This document shows, piece by piece, positions 36,114-45,515 of a stretch of 64,000 nucleotides of DNA. Under the pieces are notes generated by a model. The model had not been told where the DNA came from. It was given only the letters and a program-made list of their open reading frames with translations, and ran no database searches. Source of the stretch: Turbatrix aceti (lineage: Eukaryota > Nematoda > Chromadorea > Rhabditida > Panagrolaimidae); NCBI GenBank assembly GCA_963969345.1, contig OZ017769.1, forward strand, positions 3,968,816 through 4,032,815, written 5' to 3'. The first letter of the stretch is position 1, and every line of letters begins with the position of its first letter. The translations under genes and the position numbers were made by a program.

Positions 36114-39100
36114 ATGGCTGCGTTTGAGGAACTTGGATTGCTTCCTGAATTGGCGGCTGCGATTGATGATATGGGTTGGATGTGAGTTTTTGGGTTTTTT
36201 GGGGGTTTTATGCAGTTTTCGCAGTTTTGGGAGGATTTTCTGTATTTTGGCATTTCAGGCTGCCAACTGATATCCAACAGGAAGGAATCCCGGCTATTCT
36301 TGGAGGCGCGGATGTTTGTATGGTTGGTTTTGGATTTGGCTGGTTTTTTTTGTCATTTATTATTTTTTTCAAATTTTTTTAGGCTGCTGAGACTGGCAGC
36401 GGCAAAACCGGCGCATTCTGTCTCCCCGTGCTCCAGATTGTCTGGGAGCAGCTTCGCGAGGCTACTGGAACTGCCAAGAAGCCAAAATGCAAGTTTCTAC
36501 GCGTTTTTAAGAAAATATAATTTTTTACTGTTTTTTTTTTCAGTGGCACCGAAAGATACCTGGGGTTTCAACATGTTCGACCGCGATCGAAATTTTAGTC
36601 AGTTTTTTTCCATAATTTTTGTACAAATTTTTATTTTCATTTTTCAGGCGTCAATAACGAGCGAATGATCTGCGAAAGCACCCATCCCAAAGCCTGGAAC
36701 GGGGGACGGATCAACAAAGGCGTCATGTTTAAAGGTTCGCTATTTTTTTACTCTTCCCCCCACATTTACGACATTTTCCAGGAAAATACTACTACGAGTC
36801 CACGATCCATAAAGACGGCCTTTGCCGGATGGGCTGGTCGACCGCGGATGCTCATCTGAATCTCGGCACCTGTGAAAATGGCTTCGGTTTTGGTGGAACG
36901 GGCAAAAAGTCGCATGCCGGCAATTTTGACGATTATGGCGAGTCTTTTACCCTCGGCGATGTCATTGGATCGTTTTTGGATCTTGACAATGGCACGATTC
37001 ATTTTTCCAAGAACGGCAAGCAGTTTCCGACTGCGTTCAAGATTCCTCCGGCCATTGTGAATCACGCTTTTTTTCCGGCCATGGTTTTGAAGTGCAGCGG
37101 TTTAGAGGTCAATTTGGGCGCCAAGCCTTTCAAATTTCCCCCGAAAAAGGTGCGTTTTTAAATTTTTTATGAAAAAACATTATTTTTAAACTTTTTTTTA
37201 CAAAATATACGTACTAAATTTTTTTCGTTATTTTAATTGATTATATTTTTTTTATAAATTTTGAGTTTTTTTTTTATTATTTTTTTTTATAATTTTTTTA
37301 TTTTTTGATAAATTTTTTATTTTTTTAATAATTTTTAATTTTTTATATAACTTTTTAAATTTTGTTTTGAATTTTTTTTATTAATTTTGAATTTTTAATT
37401 AAAAATCGATTTTTTTGTATTGAATTTATGAATTTTTTTTCTATTTTTTCGACTCTTTGTTTAAATTTTTGAAAAATGTTTATTTTGGACCTTTTTTTTT
37501 AACTTTTTTATAATTTTTTTTTTCAATATTTCATTCGTTTTTCTGACGCTTTTTTTTGTCGATTCTAGGACTACGTCGGCGTTTGCCAAGCAACATCCGA
37601 GTACGTCGTCTTCTCCCCCGCCAAGGGCTACGGCTCGAACAACGAAAAGAAGCGCCCTGCCAAAGCCCCTCTTTGTGTCATCTTCGAGCCGACGATCGAC
37701 CTCGCGAAGCAGACTCACGAGCAAATTTCATTTTTTGCCAAAAAGCTGGAAACGCCCCGCGTCAGGTCTTGCCTAATCGTCGGCCGGGAATCCCTGACTG
37801 CCCAGATCGAAGACATCAACCAGGGCGTCGACATCATCACCTGTACTCCCGGACGGGTGTTTGACCTCGTCGAGAAGGACAACATCAGCCTGAATTTTGT
37901 CCAGTTTTTCGTCCTCGATGAAGCTGTGGGTTTTTTTGGAGGGATTTTTGGGTTTTATGATGGGTGCATTTTTTTTGCAGGACAGTCTGGTGAGTGGGGC
38001 TCAGAGCCAGTTCAAGACGATCATCGAGATGCACCGGAAGATCCCGTCCATTGCGCCGAATGGAAACGCTCTGCAAACTATTGTTTGCTCCGCTACGCTG
38101 CACGATTCCGGGGTTCATCGGTTTGCGGTGAGTTTTTGGACTTGATCGAAAAAATTTAAAAAAAAATGTTGCGGGAGCGGAGCGAGCGCAAATTTTTATT
38201 TCGAATTCGGAAGAGAAAATTTAATTTTGATTGCAACAAAAAAAATATGAAAAAAAAATATGAAAAAATTTCTTTCATCGTTGCCATTTTGGACCATTTT
38301 GCCGAAAACGATCAATTTTTCCAAAAAAAAATTGGAAACAAAAAAACTGTAATTTTTTTTTGGAAAAATTTTTAGATTTTTTTCGCTCGAGCGAGCAATT
38401 TTTCCAAAAAAAAATGAAAACAAAAAAAACTGTAATTTTAAATTTGTAGATCGAATCTCAAAATGAAATTTTTTTTTAGATTTTTTTGTAAAAATTTTTA
38501 GATTTTTTCCAAAACTTCGCTCCAGCTCCGCTCGTGAGCAAAAAATAGTACGAGCAAAAAAATTCGTATTTGAATGTCCCGAAAAAAATTGAAAAAGTGG
38601 AGTTAGGGCAGATTTTTTTTCAAAAAATACCGAAACCGGATTTGAAAAACCATATTTGCCCCCCAAAATTACATATTTACCTGCAGGCGATGGCAATGCA
38701 CTTCCCCCAATGGGTTGACCTCCGAGGAACGACAGTCGTCCCCGACACGGTCCACCAAGTCGTCTGTCTCATCGACCCCGTCGCTGACAAGTCCTGGATC
38801 CGTCTTCGCGCCAAGCACGGCAACTCGATGGAGACCGATGCCATTCACTCGCCCGGCGACATCAAACCCGGCAGCAGTGAGCCTGAAACTCTTTCTGAAG
38901 GTGTGAAAGTTCTTCGCGGCGAGTACGTCATCAAGGTGGGTTGTTTAACCGTTTGCTGGCTGTACACATTTTTGACGTTTCAGGCCATCAAGCACTTCAA
39001 CATGGATCAGTGCATTATTTTCTGCCGGATGAAGTCTGATTGCGACCGACTTGAAGCCTTCATGAAGACTCAAGGCGATCCGGCGTACTGGACGACGGCC

Positions 39101-40310
39101 GTGCTCCACAGCGAGCGAGCAGTCGCTGAACGTGATGCGAACTTGCTGGCTTTCAAGACCGGAAAAGCGAGGTTTCTGATTTGCACCGACGTTGCGGCCC
39201 GGGGCATCGATGTTCGCGGAGTTCCCTTTGGTTGGTTTTTTGGATAAAAATTTTTTTTAAATATTTTTTTACAAATTTAAAATATTTTTTTTACAAATTT
39301 AAAATATTAAAATATTTTTTTTTACAAATTTTAAGTTTGTGCTTAAACTCAAAAATTTTCTACATATTTTTTTCCTGATAAATATAATTGTTTCACTATT
39401 TAACATTTTTTTTAATTAATTTTTTTTGAAAAAAAAATGTTCAAAATTTGATCAAAATAGAAAAAATTACCCCAAATCAAAAAAAATAATTTTTTTTTTC
39501 AAAAATTGGTCTGCAAATTTTTTTTCTGCCCTTGAATTAGTCATGATTGTTTATTTGCTTTGCAGTTATCAATGCGAGCATCCCTTCGACAGTGGAGACG
39601 GCCAACTATGTGCACAGAATTGGACGCGTTGGTCGGGCTGATCGGTGAGTTGGTTTTTTTCCTTATCGTTTCCCCGATCTAGCTGTAAATGGGATGTCAA
39701 ACACAGTGCTACAAAGATGTCGACAGTCTGTTCACTCGATCATGTTTACATACCCCACATTTTTTTACCAAATGACGAATTCTATTTTCACAAAACTCTA
39801 AAAATCAAAAAGTCATGAAAAACGAAAAACAAAAAGCAAAACGATTGAAAAACTCTCTTTTAGCATGGGATTAGCGATCTCCCTAGCCTCTGCCGTCCCC
39901 GAAAAAGTATGGTTTCACAAGTGTCGCAGTCGTGGATGCACGAACGCTAAGCTGACAAATCAGGGCGGCTGTGCCATTTGGGCGAACGATCTCCAAAGCC
40001 TCGCCGAAGTTGAAGAGCACATCGGCATGACGGTGAACCGCGTGTCGCCGGACTTTGATGTGCCAGTCGACGAATTTGACGGAAAGGTTATTTATGGCGA
40101 AAAGCGATCGCAAAAAGGTCGGTAATGCGGGGCGGGGTGGTCTGCCCACATTGCGCAGTTGTGGTTCGTTGTTCATTAGTTGTCATTTGTTTAGAGCAGC
40201 ACTTCGAACTCGGTCAGTCCGCGCTCAAGCTCAGCGGCATCGTCCACGGCCTCAACCATCTCGAACGCGCGGTTCAGCTCTCGTATTGGCAGTTGCTCAA
40301 TGCATCCTAA
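36114..40310 (+). CDS. ddx-1: DEAD-box RNA helicase DDX1 with SPRY insert
   Basis: Thirteen exons join in phase to give 731 residues (human DDX1 is 740): 36114-36181, 36259-36322, 36383-36488, 36544-36597, 36648-36734, 36782-37149, 37569-37925, 37981-38127, 38687-38935, 38984-39230, 39566-39644, 39864-40117, 40195-40310. The Walker A motif AAETGSGKT is at 45-53. The SPRY domain diagnostic of DDX1 follows (about 100-245: GWSTADAHLNLGTCENGFGFGGTG). DEAD at 366-369 is split by an intron. SAT is at 405-407, TDVAARGID comes later, and HRIGRVGRADR starts at 599. DDX1 acts in tRNA splicing (the tRNA ligase complex), RNA processing and R-loop biology. The third intron begins with GC rather than GT (GCAAGT), required by phase. 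Several introns are very T-rich. Confidence 0.96.
38165..38560. repeat. Imperfect inverted and direct repeats inside a ddx-1 intron
   Basis: Intron 38128-38686 holds GGAGCGGAGCGAGC near 38172, a GCTCGAGCGAGC core near 38388, and CTTCGCTCCAGCTCCGCTCG near 38517, which pair imperfectly. Two direct copies of an ACAAAAAAACTGTAATTT-like stretch lie between. It may be an old foldback element; ends and target duplication are not clear. Confidence 0.4.
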
Positions 40311-41111
40311 TTATTTTACAACATTGCACGATCACAAGTTTTGAATTATTGCTTGTGGCCTGCTTTGTGTCTTTTGAAACAAAAAAAAAAGACGGTGTGT
40401 GGTTGTAAAAAAACTGATAAAGTGTAAGTCAGTTTTCAACAGCAGAAAAGATAAAAAAAATATTTATCACATCAGTGGACAAACAAACTGCTCTGCTGCA
40501 TAGGTGTCAGAACGGATCTGTGCAATATGTTTTTTTTATTTTGTTATGGGAAAAAAGAAGCGTTCGATTTTGTGAAAACGAACGATGATGACGAAATTAA
40601 ATATATTTACAAAACCGACGGTCGCTGTCTGCATTGATTCATGATAAAAAAAAATAAACGAGCCCCGTGAATTTTTCCTTGCCAGTTCATTTTCGCCTTT
40701 TCACAGTTTCACAATGGTTGAACAATTATTTATTTCCGGTTTTGACCTGTCTTTCCTGCCTGCCTGCCTGCCTTCATTGATTGACTTTTTCTTTTGTTCT
40801 TTTTTGCGAGTCACGAGTACTCCAATTCAGCCTTTATTCTTTGCTCGACTGACAAAAAGTGTTTGTCTATTGGATATTGCATAATTTATCCAAAACCTAA
40901 TCACAAGTTTTTTTTCCTTCAAAAATTCAATAATCTGTTAGGAAAGTTATTGGTTTTTTTAACCCGCGTCCGCCGCGCCGCGTTCGTTCCTTTTTGCGAA
41001 AGAAAAACAAGTGAGGGACGAACGCAGCAACGCAGCCAGTGCCTCGTGGTCTTTTTGTGCACAACCGCCGCGCCGCAGGCAGGCAGAAAGAATATAGACT
41101 TTCGAAGGAAG
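40311..41111. other. Intergenic region between ddx-1 and the first Argonaute
   Basis: About 800 bp with no recognised gene: the ddx-1 3' flank (several AATAAA-like sites) and then upstream sequence of the Argonaute. The promoter-like elements next to the Argonaute are listed separately. Confidence 0.4.
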
Positions 41112-41223
41112 GACACGTTGCATAACAAACTTCTACAGCGTTCTCGGACGTTCTAGAATATGGGCGGAGCTTTTTTGGGATAAACGCGACTGGCGTGAGA
41201 GCGTGTTGGGTTGGGTATAAAAA
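41112..41223 (+). promoter_or_regulatory. Heat-shock-element-like array and TATA box of Argonaute 1
   Basis: At 41131-41158 six consecutive 5-bp units read TTC, CAG, TTC, GGA, TTC, GAA with 2-nt spacers: an nTTCnnGAAn array with a perfect TTCTAGAA core. It is followed by GGGCGGAG and TATAAAAA at 41216-41223. The start codon is 86 bp downstream. The 13-mer GACACGTTGCATA at 41112-41124 is repeated exactly before the second Argonaute. The layout resembles small heat-shock-protein promoters; heat induction is inferred. Confidence 0.65.
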
Positions 41224-41301
41224 TGGCCGCTCATACTTGACGGCTCTTCACTGTTAACATCTGCAGTTCTTACCAACTACTTATTACCATCTATCAACAA
41301 T

Positions 41302-43958
41302 ATGCCCCGGCAATATACGCCTCGTCAACAGGGTACAGCACCTGGACGCCGTTACGATCAAACGACAGCACCAAGAGGCCGCGGTGGTCAACAGACAACC
41401 GCTGCACCAAGAGGCCGCAGTGGCCAACAGGGAGCAACAACAACAACCAAAAGCCGTTGCGTGGCAACACAATTTGACATCTCAATCAAACCGAAATCAA
41501 TTGTGTACTGCTACGGAGTGCGGATCTTTCTGAAGCACCCCGGTTCACGGCAGCCATTCGAAGTCACCGAAAAGTAAGATTTGACAAATGCAAAACAAAA
41601 AATTGCGTTGCTAACAAAATTTAGAAAAAATACGGAGTACAATGAGTTCACCCGAGCGTGCATTTCGTTGCTGGATATCGATTGCGAGTACGTATACGAT
41701 GGCTACCGCTGTCTGTACACCACAAGTGAAATCAATCCAACTCTGACGCAACTTACTGTGGCACAATTTACCCCGGAAATTGTTAAGATTTTGGATTCCA
41801 CTTCCGAGATACGCGTTGAAGTCAGCATACCGGAAAACGGTTACCAGCTGGACATCAGCGATCTCTCCATGTACGACTCCACGACCCCTCTTTTGGTAGA
41901 AGATCGCAGCATCCGCACGACGATCGAACAATTGATCAACCAATCACTGGCTTCCAACAACAAGCTCATCGTTCTCAAGAACGGAGCGTGCTTTCAAAAT
42001 CAAGGACGCGAAGTTGATTGCTTCTACAAGCAACATTGTGGTCACACGAAGGGAGTCCACATTGTAAGAGATAAAAAAAATGACAGCGTGAAGGCGATTC
42101 TCGCGATGGATGCGCGGAAGAAAATGTTCTTCCCAGCGCTTACACTGGATGTTATCTACCGTCGCTGCCTAAAAGCCGGGATGAGTGATGCCGGCTTCTG
42201 CCGCGCCTACCGCGGTGTGCGTGTTCGGCTTCTCCATCAGCCATCCCGAATTTTATCTTTCGGCGGCAATCTGACAAATTCACGTCTTCAAGATCTCTGG
42301 TAAGAGCTCGCCGTCACTTAAGATGACAGTTTTGCTCCTTTTTTAGCCTGGACGACGGAGCATCTCTCGTCGATTTCTACCGTAATAGAAAGAACACCAC
42401 GCTTTGTCAACTCGACTTACCGGCGGCAAAAATGATGCGTGCTAACGGGGATTTTCCTCTTGAGTTGCTTCTCGTGCTCCCAAATCAGGTGGTTCCCGCC
42501 AACTGTTTCAACGATACTGTTTCAAAGATCCAAAAGCAACTGATGGATGCTACCGAACGCTACCAAAGTATCATGGAAAGCGTGGCACTGCTCAATAACC
42601 CGACGCTGGCGAGTTTCGGCATTACAATCAACACAAATCTGACCAACGTGGAACCCACGCGGGTGACTGCCAACAAGCCTGCCATCCAAGGTGGCGACAA
42701 CGCAGCTGTGAGATTCAATTATCGAAATGCCGGTTTTTCGCTCACTCGTCTGGCACATCCTGCTAGCCTGTCCAAATGGATGATACTCTACAGTGGACGC
42801 GACGATCGTCTGGCACAAGATCTTGGCGATGCTCTCCAGGCAAAAGCTAAGCATCTTGGCATGCAAATATCGGCGGCACATATTGAGAAGTACGACACCC
42901 GGAAGGGATATCGTTACATTCATGATCTACTGCGAAATTATTCTGCAAAGGGTCTCGAACTGGCTTTACGCGTGGGTCGCAAAGACGATGATTTCCACAA
43001 CACCCTAAAGCTGGCCGAGTTCATGACCGGTGTGGTTACTCAAGACATTTGCAACGCATTCAAGGCGTCTCGCGACTCTAAGGTTCAGGAAAACATTGTT
43101 TTGAAACTGAACCTGAAGGCCGGTGGCCAGAATGCCAATGTTTCGATGAATCCGACAAACACGCTGAATGTCTTGATGAAAGACGTCCTCGTCATCGGAT
43201 ACGACGTCTGCCACGCAACCGGCGAGCGCTTTACCGGGGAGCAAACAAAGCCGTCATTTGTTGGCATTTCTGCCAACTACGGTCCCGACCCGGCAGCATT
43301 TGCGGGTACATTCTTTGCCCAGCCTGCAATCCGCACTGAAGCAGCTGATGCTACAAAATTGGAACTGTATGCGACAAAGATGCTGAACGCCCTGAAGACC
43401 AACAATCGCCCTCCTCCGACGAAGATTATCATTCTGCGCGATGGCGTCAGTGAAGGACAATACAACATGGTCGTCACGCAGGAGGTTCCGGCGATTGAAG
43501 CTGCATTCAAAAAGCTTTACCCCAACCGCACAGTTTCGATCGTTTGCTTCATAGTCACCAAAGACGTCAATGTTCGCCACTTTATGCTGGATGCAAGCAA
43601 CAACCCTTCAAACCTACCCCCTGGAACATTCATCTTCGATGGAGTCCGCAAGGATTGCAAACAGTTCTTCACTGCAACACACAACTCTTCGATCGGCGTT
43701 ACCCGCACAGCCCTTGTCACGATCATCCGGGACGATCTCAGTGTTAAACGTCCCGATGTTCTGGATTTTTTCCAGGCTATGGCCTACGATTACCAGATCG
43801 TAGAGGCGCCGACTTCTCTTCCGGCGCCGATCATGCAGGCCGACGCTTTAGCCGAACGCGGCTTTGAACTTTACTGCGAGGCAGAAAAATGTGGAATTCT
43901 TCGTGAGTTTGAAGACAAGCTTCGTACGTTGCCCCTACCCACTACTCGCATACTATAA
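41302..43958 (+). CDS. Argonaute-family protein 1 (PAZ-PIWI), divergent nematode type
   Basis: Three exons, 41302-41573, 41625-42299 and 42347-43958, join in phase to give 852 residues. A short Arg/Gly/Gln-rich N-terminus (APRGRGGQQ) is followed by N, PAZ (ending near 365 with FPLELLLVLPNQVV), MID and PIWI domains. In PIWI, GYDVCHATG (Asp602) and LRDGVSEGQ (Asp681) keep the first and third residues of the DEDH tetrad. The segment equivalent to the catalytic histidine reads GVTRTALVTI, with Leu at about 772. The protein should bind a small RNA, but slicing is doubtful, as in worm-specific (WAGO-like) Argonautes. Its promoter looks heat-inducible. The paralogue at 45516 has the same exon plan. 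Confidence 0.92.
43521..43891. repeat. Near-identical tracts shared with Argonaute 2
   Basis: 43521-43672 matches 47671-47822 with 2 differences in 152 bp, and 43767-43891 matches 47917-48041 with 3 differences in 125 bp. The sequence between and around the tracts is clearly more diverged. Confidence 0.75.
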
Positions 43959-43978
43959 ATGCCATTCAAGGTGGTTTT

Positions 43979-44507
43979 TAAAAAACAGTCATGTCAATTT
44001 AGAAAAATACTTTTCTTTTTTTACAATTCTTGTGCACTCAAATGATTTCAAAAAAACTCAAAAAAGTTTAAAATTTGAAAATTCCAAAAACAAACAAATC
44101 CCCTTGTTCGGTAATTTATTTTTTAATCGCGTTTTTCGTTCACAATTTTTGATAGTCTGTCGGTTGTACAAGAAGCTGATTTCCACAACTTCTTGTACAA
44201 CCGACAGGCTAAAAAACTTGTGCGAGAAAACGCGATTTTACCGTACTACACATAATATATTAAATAAAAACCTCAAACTTAGGAAGTCCCCAAGTAGTTG
44301 CTTGTAACTCATCAGTTACAGTATTGGGTTCTCGATTTTTGATTGCTAGCAGAATATCGCTACTCTTTTTTTTTGAATTGGCAAAACATCGTCATTCTTT
44401 TTTTTTGAGTTGTAAAAATATCTGCTTTTTTTCTGTACATCATTGTTTATTTTTTATCTTTTCCCTGCCCTAAATATTGTTGTGACCCTAAATTTGTTGT
44501 GTTTTCT
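43979..44507. other. Insertion-like segment in the 3' flank of Argonaute 1
   Basis: Downstream of both Argonaute stops the sequence is similar (TTCAAGGTGGTTT). In copy 1 the similarity then stops at about 43979 and resumes at about 44508 (CGTATGACAA, then AATAAA and GTGTTTGTAAT-like sequence), so about 530 bp appear inserted. It contains the long hairpin listed next, and an AATAAA at 44263-44268. Confidence 0.5.
44125..44237. repeat. Long imperfect hairpin downstream of Argonaute 1
   Basis: Arms at about 44125-44175 and 44189-44237 are inverted copies around a 13-nt loop. The inner 22 bp (GTCGGTTGTACAAGAAG core) match at 21 positions, and pairing continues outward through ATCGCGTTTT-like sequence with a few mismatches. 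It could be a foldback element or a small-RNA hairpin in the gene's 3' region. Confidence 0.65.
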
Positions 44508-44560
44508 GTATCGTATGACAATGATGAATAAATAAATGTAATGGCAAATGATTTGACGGC
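44508..44560 (+). terminator. Argonaute 1 distal polyadenylation region
   Basis: AATAAA at 44527-44532 lies in sequence alignable with the 3' flank of Argonaute 2 (AATAAA at 48153-48158). Confidence 0.5.
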
Positions 44561-45323
44561 GTTTGTAATAACTACACGTGATTGATTATTGAGGAGGGTC
44601 GTGTCGCAGTCGTCTTCGTATGCTTATGCTGCTTATACAATGGGTTGTATCCGATGGGAAATTAGCCGTTGCCTTTTTTGTATTTACGATGACGCTGATG
44701 GGAGTGCTGGAGAGGGCTTTCTCAGAGAAATCTTCTTGCTTTTACAGCCTACGTATCCGCGGGTGGACACCCAAAAAATTAAAGACGTAGTGACAATTTT
44801 GATTAATTTCCCTTTGTAAATTATTGGCAACAAAAATACAATTTATCTTTGACATTCTTACATTGGCGATGTAAAATATCGAAATTTTTAACTTTTTTTG
44901 GTTGGAATTTTGCGAGTTGAAGAAGGCAATCTGATGTTAGGCAGAGTTATGGTGTTTTTTATCAAAAACTGAAATATGGTGCGATTTGACTCTTATCAGA
45001 TGTCGACGGTGTCGACATGCATACAAAGATGAAAACTGTTTTACCGCTCTTTTATAGATTTGCTGGAAAGGTATGCGATCATTGTGATATAAATATCAGT
45101 TCTTAAGTTTTCACACGTGTCCGTTATTGCTTTCCGTATTTTCCTCATTATTCATTGAATGACGCATCGTGATGTAATCCTGCTTATCTCTATCATACAT
45201 CTCAATTTTTCCTTTTTCGACAGACGGATATTTCGTAATTGGTACCGCAACGGAACGAAGCATTGCATACTACGCTTAGTAACTAGTATATATAATATTA
45301 TAATACTTAGATGGTGTTCGAGT
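44561..45323. other. Spacer between the two Argonautes
   Basis: About 760 bp, AT-rich; no gene recognised. It leads into the promoter-like elements of Argonaute 2. Confidence 0.4.
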
Positions 45324-45431
45324 GACACGTTGCATAGAACGCTTCGAGAGTATTCTTACTCACATCAGATGTTCTAGAATATTTGTGGGCGGGGTTTGTA
45401 ACGTGCTACCGCGTGAGGTAGATAGTATAAA
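45324..45431 (+). promoter_or_regulatory. Heat-shock-element-like motifs and TATA box of Argonaute 2
   Basis: The 13-mer GACACGTTGCATA (45324-45336) is followed by TTC-GAG-TTC units at 45343-45355, a TTCTAGAA core at 45372-45379, GGGCGGGG, and TATAAA at 45426-45431. The start codon is 90 bp from the TATA box. From the 13-mer to the ATG is 192 bp, against 190 bp in Argonaute 1. Order and spacing match the first copy while the intervening bases differ. Confidence 0.6.
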
Positions 45432-45515
45432 GTACCCATTTCCATTCCCATACGCTTTCATACCCACTGTTGACACCTGCAGCAATAGTACCATCTATAC
45501 CACCTAGTTGGCAAC

